This document shows, piece by piece, positions 35,301 through 46,057 of a DNA stretch of 64,000 bases (position 1 is the stretch's first letter; each line of letters opens with the position of its first letter). The stretch is from Pyrus communis. Lineage: Eukaryota > Streptophyta > Magnoliopsida > Rosales > Rosaceae. Location of the stretch: contig NC_084808.1 of assembly GCF_963583255.1 (NCBI RefSeq), positions 7,339,501-7,403,500 of the forward strand, written 5' to 3'. Under the pieces are notes generated by a model that had not been told where the DNA came from, did no database searches, and was given only the letters and a program-made list of their open reading frames with translations. A program made the translations under genes and the position numbers.

Positions 35301-37273
35301 GGATATTTCACGGATCTGTCTGCAAGTTGTAATGAAATGGTGGTGGCTTTCAAATCTCCCAAACCTAGTTGAAGGTACACTGAATAGGGCATTAAGTTGA
35401 TGCTAGCACCCAAATCAAGCATCGCCTTCTCTACTTTCTTGTCCCCTATGGTGATGTTGATAGAGAAACTTCCTGGGTCCTTGAGCTTTGGTGGAAGTTT
35501 TCTTTGCAAAACTGCACTCACATTCTCGGACACCACTACCTTCTCATGTGGTCCATACTTCCTTTTGTAGCTGTTTAACTCCTTGAAGAACTTCCTATAT
35601 GCCGGCATGTTCCTAATGACATCAAGCAAAGGTAAGTTAACATTCACTTTGCTTAGTATATCAAAAATTTCCTTAAATGACTTATCCTGCTTGCTCTTGG
35701 CAAGTCTTCCAGGGAATGGTATTGGTGGAGTGTATGGTTTCTCGGCCTTGTGAAAATTTGGTGCTTCAAATGAGGAAGTAGCATGGCTTGGTTCCTCATT
35801 TGGTTTCTCATTGTCTCCTTGAGTAACACCTGCATTCACATGATCATATTCATTAGTAACTTCATTGCCAACTCTATTATCAATAACCTTACCACTTCTA
35901 AGTGTAGTGATTGCTTTGGCTTGCTCTTGGTTCCTTTGGAGTATCACGGGTTGGCTTGGAAACTTCCCAACCTCTCTTTGGTTCAAGGCATCTGCAATCT
36001 GCCCCAATTGTGTTTCCATTTTGGTTAGGGCTGCCGAATGTTGTTGGAGAGTGCTATTTGTGGAATGTTGGAATTGCAAGGTGTTTTGGGCTAACAATTT
36101 AACCGTATCCTCTAGAGTAGTGGCAGGTTTTGGTTGGAAATTTTGGAAATTGTTGCTCTTCCACGAAAGATTGGGATGGTCTCTCCAACTTGGGTTATAA
36201 GTATTGGAATACACATCATTCCTTGGCCTTTGATTGTAAGAATTCATGAGGTTCACTTGCTCTTGAACATACTTGGGGTAAGCCTCCCTAGATGGACATT
36301 GGTGAGTAGGATGGCTTGGTATGTTGCAAATGGCACACACTTCATTTGCTTTTGGCACCATGTTGAGCGCGGATTCAAGCTTCCTTTCTAGGTTAGTTAC
36401 CTGCAACAAAAGCTCATGATTAGAACTTGTTTCATAGACTCCAACTTTCTTACCCCTTAAATCTTTGTGTTGAGCATTAGACCCCAACATCTCATAAATG
36501 TTATATGACTCTTGAGCATTCTTTTTCTTCAATGCTCCACCTGCTGCATTATCAACAGTTGATTGACAAGTTTGGGTTAGTCCATCGTAGAAAATTTGCA
36601 TTTGTAAGTGAAAAGGTAACCCATGGTGTGGACATTGTATCAAGAGGCCTTTAAAATGCTCCCAACACTCATTGAAAGGTTCTCCATCATCTTGTTTGAA
36701 GTTGAAGATTTGTCCCCTTAATGTGGCTGTCTTTTGAGTGGAAAAGAACTTCTCCAAGAACTTCTTAGCCACGGCATCCCATGTAGTGAGGGAACCTGGT
36801 GTTAGAGTCATCAACCAACTCTTGGCCTTATCTTTCAAGGTGTAAGGAAACACTCTCATCCTCAAATTTGCTTCACTTACTCCCTGCAAAGGTAAACCAC
36901 TCACAACATTGTAAAACTCTTTAATATGAGCTAAAGGGTCTTCATTAGGTAAGCCATAAAAAGAGGGAAACATATGGAAATGTGAAGATTTAAGATCATA
37001 GTTTCTAGCTTCTGTGGGCAGCAAGATGCATGAAGGTGAATTTGGTATGATTGGTTGAGCAAAGTCCTCCAAAGCTCGAAGCTCATCTAGGTTGCTCGCC
37101 ATCTCTTCTTCTCTTTCCCAATTATATTGCTCAGATCCTTTACTTGTTGAACTAGGTGAATTCCCTTCCTCTTCCTCACGGCTAATGGATGAACTTGATG
37201 GCACAAAGTTGTCCAAAGTGTGGCCCTTCAACCGTTCAATTCTTTGGCCTAACTCAACAAGTCTATTTGACAT
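32345..37273 (-). CDS. gag-pol: Element F Gag-Pol polyprotein ORF, truncated in the integrase
   Basis: A 1,642-residue frame without internal stops. Gag domain about 95-260; zinc knuckle C313, C316, H321, C326; aspartic protease DLGAS at 620-624 and ILLGRPF near 695-701; RT from about 900, with FMDD at 1068-1071; RNase H ([33 protein letters not shown]); integrase HHCC and the DDE residues ([25 protein letters not shown]). It ends at RLVFGA because of the rearrangement just downstream, so only the GPF end is lost. The N-terminus ([17 protein letters not shown]) differs from the MTRSS start of A and E, marking another subfamily. Gag and Pol are fused in one frame, so no frameshift or stop is needed between them. 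Confidence 0.94.
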   Translation of the reverse strand: MSNRLVELGQRIERLKGHTLDNFVPSSSSISREEEEGNSPSSTSKGSEQYNWEREEEMASNLDELRALEDFAQPIIPNSPSCILLPTEARNYDLKSSHFHMFPSFYGLPNEDPLAHIKEFYNVVSGLPLQGVSEANLRMRVFPYTLKDKAKSWLMTLTPGSLTTWDAVAKKFLEKFFSTQKTATLRGQIFNFKQDDGEPFNECWEHFKGLLIQCPHHGLPFHLQMQIFYDGLTQTCQSTVDNAAGGALKKKNAQESYNIYEMLGSNAQHKDLRGKKVGVYETSSNHELLLQVTNLERKLESALNMVPKANEVCAICNIPSHPTHQCPSREAYPKYVQEQVNLMNSYNQRPRNDVYSNTYNPSWRDHPNLSWKSNNFQNFQPKPATTLEDTVKLLAQNTLQFQHSTNSTLQQHSAALTKMETQLGQIADALNQREVGKFPSQPVILQRNQEQAKAITTLRSGKVIDNRVGNEVTNEYDHVNAGVTQGDNEKPNEEPSHATSSFEAPNFHKAEKPYTPPIPFPGRLAKSKQDKSFKEIFDILSKVNVNLPLLDVIRNMPAYRKFFKELNSYKRKYGPHEKVVVSENVSAVLQRKLPPKLKDPGSFSINITIGDKKVEKAMLDLGASINLMPYSVYLQLGLGDLKATTISLQLADRSVKYPRGIVEDILVQVDKLILPADFVVLDMEEAPIHDRELPILLGRPFMATAKTIIDVQNGLLTMTVLGETVQFKVFESLSHPSSSLDCYAIDVLDSLVFSKFLQAQSNEPLQTVLSQSQDEFDEEDALMEEVAALEALALYPLNVSPLLEPLEPSMSHLTPSTVKAPKLELKPLPPHLKYAYLAEFETLPIIIASDLTPNEEDKLIRVLKEFKSVFGWSIADIKGISPTMCMHRILLEEGAKTSHEPQRRLNPHMKEVVRNEVLKLLDVGIIYPISDSKWVSAIQVVPKKVGITVMRNENNELVPTKPTASWRVCTDYRKLNSSTRKDYFPMPFIDQMLERLAGYSHYCFLDGYSGYNQIAIAPEDQEKTTFTCPFGTFAYRRMPFGLCNAPATFQRCMLAIFSDMVERFIEVFMDDFSVFGSSFDECLNHLSLVLQRCQETNLVLNWEKCQFMVKQGIVLGHVISSKGMEVDKAKIDVITNMVAPTTVKGVRSFLGHAGFYRRFIKNFSMITRPLCNLLAKDVVFHFDKACMDAFNTLKYELTSAPIIMAPDWSLPFELMCDASDYAIGAVLGQRVNKLPHVIYYASRTLHDAQLNYSTTEKELLAVVFALEKFRSYLVGSKVIVFSDHAALRYLMTKKDAKPRLIRWILLLQEFDLEIRDKKGSDNVVADHLSRLNENHGVGQPLPLNESFPDEQLLVVQEQEPWYADFVNYLACGIMRNDLSFQERKKFLAMVKHYVWDEPYLFKYCPDQIIRRCVPESEQQSILTFSHTLACGGHFGAKKTSLKVLQSGFFWPTLFKDAFDFCSKCDRCQKMGNISRRNEMPLNNILVVELFDVWGIDFMGPFPSSFGYLYILVAVDYVSKWVEAIATRTNDHKVVLNFLKDMIFCRFGTLRAIISDGGSHFCNKPFESLMKKYNINHKVATPYHPQTSGQVEISNREIKNILMKTVSPTRKDWSFRLNDALWAYRTAYKTPIGMSPYRLVFGA

Positions 37274-37406
37274 ATACTACCTGAAACAAAGTAACACAAG
37301 TTTGAATGAAAATCAAGAATCTACCTACAATGAAAAGAACAAATTTTAAATAGCAAACAAGCAATTACAAGGGACTGAAATCAGTCCCCGGCAACGGCGC
37401 CATTTT
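37274..37406 (-). other. Element F leader with tRNA-Asp primer site
   Basis: TGGCGCCGTTGCCGGGGA on the minus strand at 37,402-37,385, four bases inside the LTR end. The gag ATG at 37,273 is preceded by TTTGTTTCAG|GTAGTAT, a splice-acceptor-like context. Confidence 0.92.
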
Positions 37407-38527
37407 TGTTGAAGTATTATTCCTTCCTAATGCTAGAATATATTTAGTATAATGGCACAAGCAAGGGTGTCGAATCCACAGGGACTAATTGGACCTATGT
37501 AATTACTTGTTTTGCAAGAACTCTATGAAATGAATCAAACTAAACAGAAAAGGCAGATTTGTTGTTGTAACTTGAAAGTATAAGAAAGTGAAGTAAACAC
37601 AAATAAATGACTCAACAACTAATAAAATGAGATAGTACCAATGGAGATGAAGCTAGGGATTCGGTTTCACCATTGCTAAACCAAGTCCATGTTTGTTAAG
37701 TTAGTTTGTACTCATTCATCTACCTATTTCTTGAGTTTGTTTCACTTGGACATGATCAACCATATGATGTGTGGATTTGGTCAAATGACACCCTGGAAAG
37801 GGTATCAAAGCGCACGGCCTAGACAAAGAGGAGCTGGAATCACATGGAATGATGGGATGAATGGATTTCTGGAATGATGGATGCAACGGAATGGACATGA
37901 TCTGCAAGGGTGTGGTTTATTTAATCAAGATGCATGTGGATTTCTGCAAAGATGAAATGGAGAAGGGTAATGGAATGCACGGTCAGGTTGTGGACATGCA
38001 TGTGAATGCATGTTTTGATGTTTTAGAAGTGCATAATCTGACTTGGAACCACATGGGATTTGCATGACATGATTGTGTTTGTTGGTGGAAATATGGCTGA
38101 ATGTTTTAGTTAATGGGAATGGGTGTTTTTGGTGCAAAATGGAGCTGGACAAGGCAAGGGAATACACGGCACAAGTTATGTGGAATAACAAGGTGCCCGC
38201 ATGTTTTTACCTTGTTTAGAACCACCCAATGTGACTCCAATGCACCACTTTCCTAATCACATCTTCTCTTGAATTTCCTCCGCCATATTAGTCTTAGATT
38301 CCTCATATTTGGACTTCAAATTAATTCCCAAGAACCTTTTCCACGTTTGGAATAATGCTCAGCTACCAAAAGGAATGTTTTTACTTCATTTGCCTTCCCA
38401 TTGATCCAAATTCACCCTTGGCTGCACACTAACACCAAATAATGTAAAATGCAACAAGTTTAATCCAAAACAATCACAACGACGCCAAATAAGGAAGATA
38501 TAAATGTATGCAAAATGTGACTTATCA
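37407..38527 (-). repeat. Element F 5' LTR with 818-bp internal deletion
   Basis: Same ends as the left LTR but only 1,121 bp long. The sequence jumps from GGTCAAATG to ACACCCTGG, matching a loss of about 28,584-29,402 of the left copy at an AAATG microhomology. The lost part contains the TATA-like box, so this 5' LTR probably cannot start the genomic transcript. Confidence 0.92.
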
Positions 38528-40524
38528 GACCTTCGGGGGAGACCAAAAGAATCCTGCTGCCCAGTTCAAGAGTAGCACAAAGGAAAATCAACGATGGGAG
38601 GAACCCCTGTGGAATCAACAACATCAAGCCTCAATGCAATCAACAAGGAGAAGATGGAATTTACATTCCACAACCAGATTTGCGTCTCTAAACTCTTCTC
38701 TTTGTTATTTACATTCTCTTTGTTATTTTATGTGCTTTTTGTGTGTTTACTTATGTTTTGTGTGAATCTATGCTTAAAACATTGAGGACAATGTTTGATT
38801 TAAGTGTGGGGGGGGTAACTAATGTTGTTAATGCAAATTCGTGGGATTTTATCACCCATAACTTCAAATGTTGTTCCTTGCTGTTTTAAGGTGTTTTTAA
38901 GATGTTTTAGAGTGTTTTAGTATGTTTTGTTTTTATAAATCCGAGAATCACATAAAAATTTGAAAAAACATGTTTTGAAAAGCCTAAAAACAGTGTTTTG
39001 AGTCGTTTTTGTGTGTTTGTTTCTTAGGGTACCTTCCAACACAATAATGAGGATTTGGTTTGTAATTGCATGACTATTAAAAAGAGTTATAAACATAGAG
39101 AAAAGTTTGATTTACTCTTGGTATATGCTTGGTTATGGTTATAATGTATGACTTCACATGCAATCATAAAAGAAAAATTCGTTTTTGTAACATGCTTGAA
39201 GGAAGAAACTCATAATAACGCTACATCCCTGTGAGACTCGAGCCATTACTTTCTTTGGAGAGCTATTTTCTGTGATTCTTTGTTTTCTAAAGTTGTTGCA
39301 TGATCTCATTATTCCTTGCTTGGTTGCTGCTTAGAATGCAATTGTATCATGATAGAACTAAATGCTAGAACTTATATCCGTTTCATTCAAAGCATGACAT
39401 TGAATTGCATAATATATATCAAGATGAAGTTGTGTTGTTGCCACCATAGCCAAATAGCCTTACTTCCCATATTTCGTATATATTAGTTTTAACCCCGTTG
39501 AGCCTCGTTTAGCCTATTTTCTTTGCTAACCACATCACCCCTTACCTAGCCTAGAGTAGGACTTTCCTATACCCTTGTTCTTGAAGTTTAGTGAGACTTA
39601 AATGAATTCCTTTTGATTAATATGTTGCAGAAAATAAGTGTGGGGGAAGGGATTTTTGTGTGTATGTATGTGCCTAAGTCTTAAAGGAGGCACAGGAAAA
39701 AGAAAAAAAAATGTGAGAAAAAGAAGAAGAAAAGAAAGAAAAAGAGTGAAAATAAGTGAGAATGGACTCACAAGTGTGATTGTTGAAGAAAGGGCTCAAA
39801 AAGTTTGAATATGGCCCTAAGTTTTGTGTGACTTCCCCTTGGGTGTTCAAAGTTGACTTCTGCGTTCAAAAGGGAATTCTAAGTGCCTAATTCAATACTT
39901 TGCTCACTATTGCTTAAAGAACGTTTGTTTTCCCTATCCTTTCATTGTTAGCCAACTCCCCAAGCCCCGTTACAACCTTTGACTTCTATCTTGATCGTTA
40001 TGTGTTCAATAATGTGGAGTTTGGAATTGATATGAGCTTATGGAATCACTGGTTCTCGTTCTAAGTAGTAGCATTCCATTCATGAGATCATATTTATGTC
40101 ATTGTCGTAAATCCAGAAAATGCTTTCTTTGATATAACATATGTGAGTGTTAGAATTCATATTTACATCAATCTTCTCACATATAACTAGTGTAGGGTGT
40201 GTAGTCAGAAAATCTGTGTGAAAAATGAGTGCATATCTTGTAAGGATTTGAGCAAATTCTCTAAGGCATGTTACTTCATTCAAAACATGGTTTTAAATGC
40301 TTAATTGTGAAATAGTATGTGGTGACTATGATTAAGAATGTACTCAAGTGTGAAGATGACTAAAATCTATGGGTCTAATGATTTTTAACTTGTCATGTGC
40401 ATTGGAAATCCGTGAGACGATTGTTGGAAGGTGTAGGTGGTGTTTTGTTCGTTTTGTCTAGTTTCGTGTTCTTTTGTTGTTTTGTTTTGCTCGAGGACTA
40501 GCAAAAGATAAGTGTGGGGGTATT
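38528..40524 (+). other. Element C surviving interior: 3' noncoding region and polypurine tract
   Basis: Starts inside the segment shared with D, G and M (CTTCGGGGGAGACC) and ends with AAGTGTGGGGGTATT at 40,510-40,524 next to the LTR. Further GTGTGGGGG copies start at 38,804 and 39,638. An A/G-rich tract follows the middle copy (39,690-39,760). No gene is seen. Confidence 0.8.
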
Positions 40525-43105
40525 TGATAGGAGCATATTCATGCGACTTAAATGGCTTGTTCTCGTGCATTTACGTTATGTTTCTTTAGTTATTTTAGTA
40601 CTTTAAGCTATTTTCGTGTGTTTGTAGGTCCAAAGGGCTAAAGGAGCAAAAAGATACATTTTGGAGACTTTTGGAGCACTTTTGGGCTAAGGATGGATAG
40701 CTTATGCTTGGAGCCAAAGTGTTGGACGAAATTGAAGACCAAAGTGTTGGAACCTTGTTCCCTTTAGTTCTAGGACATTTAAACCTTTCCTATATCCATT
40801 GCACATGCATTCCTTTAATCCACATGCATCTCCATAAATCATCCAACACACTTTCTCTCCCAAAAACCGTACACACCATTCACCCTAGATTCTAATCAGC
40901 CATTCACCAAAACCATTTCCCTTTGTGCCGTGCACATGCATACACACTTCATTTCAGCCACATGCAACCATTAAACATTCAATCATTTCACTCCACTTAA
41001 TGCCGTGAGTTCCCATCAGATTTCCAACCTAATTCACATGCATTCCATCCTTTAATTCACCCACATGCACTCATAATCATTCACACCTTGCATTCACATG
41101 CATTTCCAACCTAATCACTCACCCACACAATCTGCCATCATTCACACAAACACCATCATTGCCGTGCATCCCATTCCATCTCCCATTTCAGATTGCATTC
41201 CATTCATTCCAGCCAAGCCACATGCACTCCCTTTAAATAATTCATCCTAGCTGTCAAAGCACATGCACATTCACCCTAATCATTCACATAGCTTTAATTC
41301 ACATGCAAACACATTGCATTACCATTCACCACCAGAAAATCACCATCATTGCCGTGAGTTTCATACATTTTCCAGCCATTCCACATGCCATTGTCATTCC
41401 ACTTCATTTCACCTTGCATTTTCAGATTGTTCCTCCATCATTGCACCACAATGCAGCCACATGCACTTGTTCCTCCAACATTTCAGCCACATGCACTCCC
41501 ATTCTCTCCCAAAACCGTGCACATGCATTCTCCTTGCATTTCCAGCCATTCCACATGCTATTTCAGCCACATGCACTCATAATCATTCAACCAACTTTGC
41601 ACATGCATTCATCATCATAACCTAGCTGTCATGTTCCCCCCATTTCACCTATAAATAAGCATCCATTGCATTCATTCTCATTCATACATATTTCAGTCAC
41701 ACAACACTCTTCCATTTCAGAAATTCATCCATTGTACATACCACAAACACTTCCCCCTTTGTGCCGTGAGTCTCCCTTACAATCCAAACACCATCCTTCC
41801 ATTTTCACCACTCCCCAAACCATTCACACCATCAAATTATCCTTAGACCTTGTGCTACAACAACGAGGAAGAGAAGAGTGCCTAAACGTTCATACAATTC
41901 AAGTTTAAGTTGTTGGAATGTTTAGGTGTTTCTTTGATTTCAATGTTTAATTTCAATACTCTTTGTTTTGTACGTATGAGGAATGGAAGAGAAGAGTGCC
42001 TAAACGTTCATACAATTCAAGTTTGAGTTGTTGGAATGTTTAGGTGTTTCTTTGATTTCAAAGTTATGAGAATCTAAACCCCCCTTTAGCTAGGGGGTGA
42101 TTCGAAATATATGTTTGTGCTTGCATTTTGATTTGATTACTTCTAATTGCGTTTCATAAGTTGTGGATTCAATTTGTTTAACTGTTTGATTGATAACTTA
42201 TTTATGTATGTTTATTGAGAGTGCACACTTAATTTTCATGCATGAATATGACGCTAGAATATAAGTGAGTTTCACCTAATAGTTACGAACTTATATTCAC
42301 AAGTAGTGGAGGTTGCTTATAAACAATCGCGTTAAACGAATTCTTGGCATAAGTTTCATGCAATCATAGTAACGAATGCCTCGTCAACACTTATAATTTT
42401 CATAGAGCGTAATGATTCTTGCTTGTACCTCTTCTATGCATTCATGTTGAGGACTTGTGGGGAATGTTTTGAATTGTCGCATGCATCATCCAATTCAATA
42501 ACGTTAGGAAGATTTGAAGGTTAATTAGTGCATCACGGTTAACTTGGGGTGTTGAGAATTCATGGTTTATTGAAATGCAATTGGAAATCATTTTATTATG
42601 CAAGTGTAACATGTGTGGAGATGAACCCCTTGGCTAGCATCCATCCATTCATTCCATTTCATCAATTTCATATTTACATTCTGCTTTAATTTGCAATCTG
42701 TGCATTTTATTTAGTTTCATCAAAAACCAAATCCCCCTTTACTTTATTGTCCAATTTAGTTAGAAAGTATCTTAGTTTGTGTTTATAAGTGTTTTGATTC
42801 ATTTTGTTACACAAATTCGTCCAAATTCACCAAAGTGCTCAAAACTGCCCAGAAAGTGATTTTAAGGCAGTTTTGAGTGTTTTGGGTGATGTTTGAGTCT
42901 TTTGGTTTGTTTTAGTGTTTTAAAGTTTAGTTTTGCATTCTTTGAGTCTAGTTTAGTGTTCTAAATATTGTTTTTACGTTTTTGAGTCAAATCCAAGTGA
43001 TTTTGCAATCCCTCTTAATCCCCGGTTAAGAACGATCCCTACTTATAATTATACTACAATTGACAAAAAGAGGGTTTAATTTGTGTGCGTATAATTCTCG
43101 CATCA
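40525..43105 (+). repeat. Element C 3' LTR, full length (2,581 bp)
   Basis: Complete from TGATAGGAGC to CTCGCATCA, followed by the TTCTG target copy. TATAAATA at 41,650-41,657; hairpin arms CAAAACTGCC (42,840-42,849) and GGCAGTTTTG (42,866-42,875); many CACATGCA motifs between 40,800 and 41,620. Histidine-rich frames in this stretch are by-products of the CACATGCA repeats and are not genes. Confidence 0.93.
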
Positions 43106-43864
43106 TTCTGGCCCGGGGATTAGGAGGGATTGTTAATCACTTGGATTTGACTCAAAAATGTAAAAACACAATATAAAACACTATACTAGACTCAAAGAAT
43201 GCAAAACTAAACTTTAAAACACTAAAAGAAACCAAAAGACTCAAAACAACACAAACACACTCAAATATGGACGAAATTAAGTAATACATTGATTCAAGAC
43301 ACTTAGAAATACAAACTAAGGCACTTTCTAACTAAATTGGACATTAAAGTAAAGGGGGATTTAGGTTTTGAAGAAATTAAACTAAATGCACAGATTCTAA
43401 TTAAAACAGATTGTAAAAATGAAATAGATGAAATAGAATGATGAGAAAATAGTTAGAGGGTTCCTTATCCACACATGAACATATACATATAATTTGATTC
43501 CCAGTTATGACTTCAACAAACGATGAATGACAATGCTCCAAGTTAATTAGGTCCGCTTAAACTAACTTTCAGATTTCCCTAGATTCATTGGATTGAATGG
43601 GATACGCATTACAACCAAATTATTCTTAATCAAAGTCCCTAACCATGGAATACGCATGATAGAGACATTCAACAAAGATCATTAAGTTCAACGGAAATCA
43701 TAAACATCGACTAGGCATTCATAACTATGGAATACGCATGTTAATCCCGCCTAGGGTATACTAAACACAATCGTGACTAGCGATCTTTACTACTCATGAA
43801 TATAAGTTCATAACGATTAGGTGAAATTCCCTTATATCCTAGCATCAAGTTTAGGCATGCGAAT
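43106..43864 (-). repeat. LTR H, second piece (minus strand)
   Basis: Resumes directly after element C (TTCTGGCCCGGGGATTAGG) and continues to GGCATGCGAAT, where element E enters. Collinear with element G LTR 23,060-23,880. Confidence 0.82.
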
Positions 43865-44167
43865 TGATAGGAGCATTTTTATGCGACTTAATTGGCTTGT
43901 TCTCATGCATTTATGTTGTTTTTCCTTAGTTAGTTTAAGTGTTTAAAGTCATTTTCGTGCAATTTCAGGTTTTAGTGTCAAAGTATGCAAAAAGAAACAA
44001 TTTGGAGCATTCTAGAGCATTTTTGGGCCAAGATTGGATAGTGCAAGCATGGAGGCATGAGGATGGACGAATTTGAAGGCTTGAATTCAGTTAGGGAGCT
44101 GCAAGGGGGCCTAAAAAAAACCTTATTTCTAGAAGGCTTTATCTATTCACACATGGTGCCTAATTTC

Positions 44168-44456
44168 TAGCTTGTCTCCTAGCCGTTTTAGCTTGTCTCC
44201 TAGCCGTCCTACCTTGTCTCCTAGCCGTCCTAGCTTGTCACTAGCCGTCCTAGCTTGTCTCCTAGCCGTCCTAGCTTGTCACTAGCCGTCCTACCTTGTC
44301 TCCTAGCCGTCCTAGCTTGTCACTAGCCGTCCTAGCTTGTCACTAGCCGTCCTACCTTGTCTCCTAGCCATCCTAGCTTGTCACTAGCCGTCCTAGCTTG
44401 TCACTAGCCATCCTACCTTGTCTCCTAGCCGTCCTATCTTGTCTCCTACCTTGTCC
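44168..44456 (+). repeat. 20/21-bp minisatellite in the U3 of the E 5' LTR
   Basis: Units of the form CTAGCCGTCCTAGCTTGTC with a TCTC or TCAC ending alternate for about 290 bp (roughly 14 units). The 3' LTR has the same array at 53,800-54,088 with the same length and a few base changes. Confidence 0.92.
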
Positions 44457-44553
44457 AAGCTACACACATATATCCTTTAAGTGTTTCATGTATAGAATTT
44501 CTGGTACAAAAAACCTTTTGGTTTCAACTAAGTTCAAAAACCTTTCCTAGCCC

Positions 44554-44561
44554 TATAAATA
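44554..44561 (+). promoter_or_regulatory. TATA box of the element E 5' LTR
   Basis: TATAAATA just downstream of the minisatellite; repeated at 54,186-54,193 in the 3' LTR. Confidence 0.6.
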
Positions 44562-45918
44562 AGGCTTTGCAGCAAGGCACTTGGGGGATCACTCATTCAC
44601 CCAATTTTCGTCCATTCATCTAGCCACACCACTCTACACATCCTAAAATCCTAAAAACACAATTCCAGCCAAACACTACACCTTGCCGTGCCTATCCTCC
44701 ATCCAATTCCATAATCCCTGATCCTAAAACACATCCCAACCATCCCATTCACCTTTGTGCCGTAGCAAGGAGAAAGAAGGAAAGACTCTTGGATGCTCAA
44801 GCTTCGTCGTTGGTGCATTCTAGGTGTAATACGTTTTATGATTTCAATGTTTAATTTATTTTCCTTTCATTTTGCTATGAACATGAGTGGCTAAACCCCT
44901 ATTGGTTAGGGGTGATTTCGAAGCCATAACTATGTGTGCAAGTTGATTTGATAAATTCCAGTTATGAGTTCTTGAATCGTGAATGCAATTGGCTTAACTG
45001 TGCGAGTAATAACGTATTTGTGTTTGTTAATTAGGGGTCGACACTTAATTGGCTTGCATGAATATGATGCTGGAATATAAGTTTGTTTCACATAATTGTC
45101 ACACACTTATATTCACAGGTAGTGAAGGTTGCTAGTCACAATCGCGTTAAGTTCAAATCCTAGCATAAGTGTCATGATGTCATAGTCACAAGTGCTTTGT
45201 CAATGCTTATAGTTTTCATTGAACGTAATGATCTTTGATTGTATCTTTATTATGATGTCATGTAAGGAACTTTTGAAGAATGCTTTGGGTTGTCGTATGA
45301 TGTCATCCAATTCAATAACACAAGGAAAACTTGAGAATTAACTAGTGATGTCACGGTTAATTTGGGGCATTGTCATTCATAATTCTATGAAGGAATAACT
45401 GGAAATCGAGTCATTTGCATACTTGTCATGTGTGGAGAAAGAACCCCTAACTAGTTCATCATCCATTAAAAACCCCAAAAACGTTTCAAAATCAATTTTA
45501 CTTTGCAATCTGTTTTCTCAACTTTAATTTCGTCCAAATCAAATCCCCCTTTACTTTGAAGTCTCAATTTAGTTAGAAATTGTTTTGGTTCATGTTTTTA
45601 AGTGTTTTGAGTCAAGTTTTCAACCAATTTCGTCCAAATTAGTGTAGGTGCTCAAAACTGCCCAGAAAGTGGTTTTTAGGCAGTTTTGAGTCTTCTAGTT
45701 GCTGTTTTGAGTTTTTGTTTTGTTTTAGTGTTTTAACTTTGGTTTTTCATTCTTTGAGTCCAAATTAGTGTTTTTAACTTTGTTTTGGAGTTCTTAGGTC
45801 AGTTTTCAAGAGTTTAGCAATCCCTCCTAATCCCCGGTTTTGAACGATCCCTACTTACATACTTTGCTACAATTGTCAGAAGAGGGTTTAATTTGTGTGC
45901 TTAATATATTTCGCATCA

Positions 45919-46057
45919 AATTTTTGGCGCCGTTGCCGGGGATTAGCAACTTTGCTAAATCCCTTGGATTGTTTTTGTTTCATTTATTTCACTTTGTTTC
46001 TGATTTTGTTTTAGTTTCTGACCTATTTTTGTTTCTTGTTTTTTTAGGTACTAGTGC
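45919..46057 (+). other. Element E leader with tRNA-Asp primer site
   Basis: Primer site TGGCGCCGTTGCCGGGGA at 45,925-45,942. The remaining leader is T-rich and ends TTTTTTTAG|GTACTAGTGC directly before the gag ATG. Confidence 0.92.

Larger units (their letters stand above)
28203..38527 (-). mobile_element. Element F: Athila-type Ty3/gypsy retrotransposon, distinct subfamily
   Basis: LTRs begin TGATAAGTCACA and end CTTCAACA in element orientation, unlike the TGATAGGAGC...CGCATCA ends of the other elements. Primer site (tRNA-Asp) at 37,402-37,385, gag-pol 37,273-31,868, polypurine tract at about 30,142-30,156. GACCT lies on both sides (28,198-28,202 and 38,528-38,532). Shared LTR parts differ at about four positions in 1.12 kb by eye, so it is very young. 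The two flanks come from opposite orientations of the surrounding family, showing a later rearrangement on the left. Confidence 0.92.
11690..43105 (+). mobile_element. Element C: LTR retrotransposon shell spanning 31.4 kb, filled by nested insertions
   Basis: The outer boundaries are an LTR start at 11,690 and an LTR end at 43,105 with matching TTCTG target sites, so these ends belong to one insertion. The surviving parts of C are the 5' LTR (11,690-13,640), the 3' noncoding interior (38,528-40,524) and the full 3' LTR (40,525-43,105). The two LTRs differ at roughly a dozen positions over 1.95 kb by eye. The primer site, leader and any coding region are gone. D, X, G and F lie between. C's interior resembles that of D and M, so it was probably also non-autonomous. 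Confidence 0.85.
43865..45918 (+). repeat. Element E 5' LTR
   Basis: TGATAGGAGC...TTTCGCATCA. It contains a 20/21-bp minisatellite (44,168-44,456), TATAAATA at 44,554-44,561, and hairpin arms at 45,653-45,662 and 45,679-45,688. CACATGCA motifs are not dense here, unlike C, D, M and N. Confidence 0.95.

Noticed and set aside
44168..44456. CRISPR-like array
   Set aside because: Units are contiguous and 20/21 bp long without unique spacers; it is a plant LTR minisatellite.
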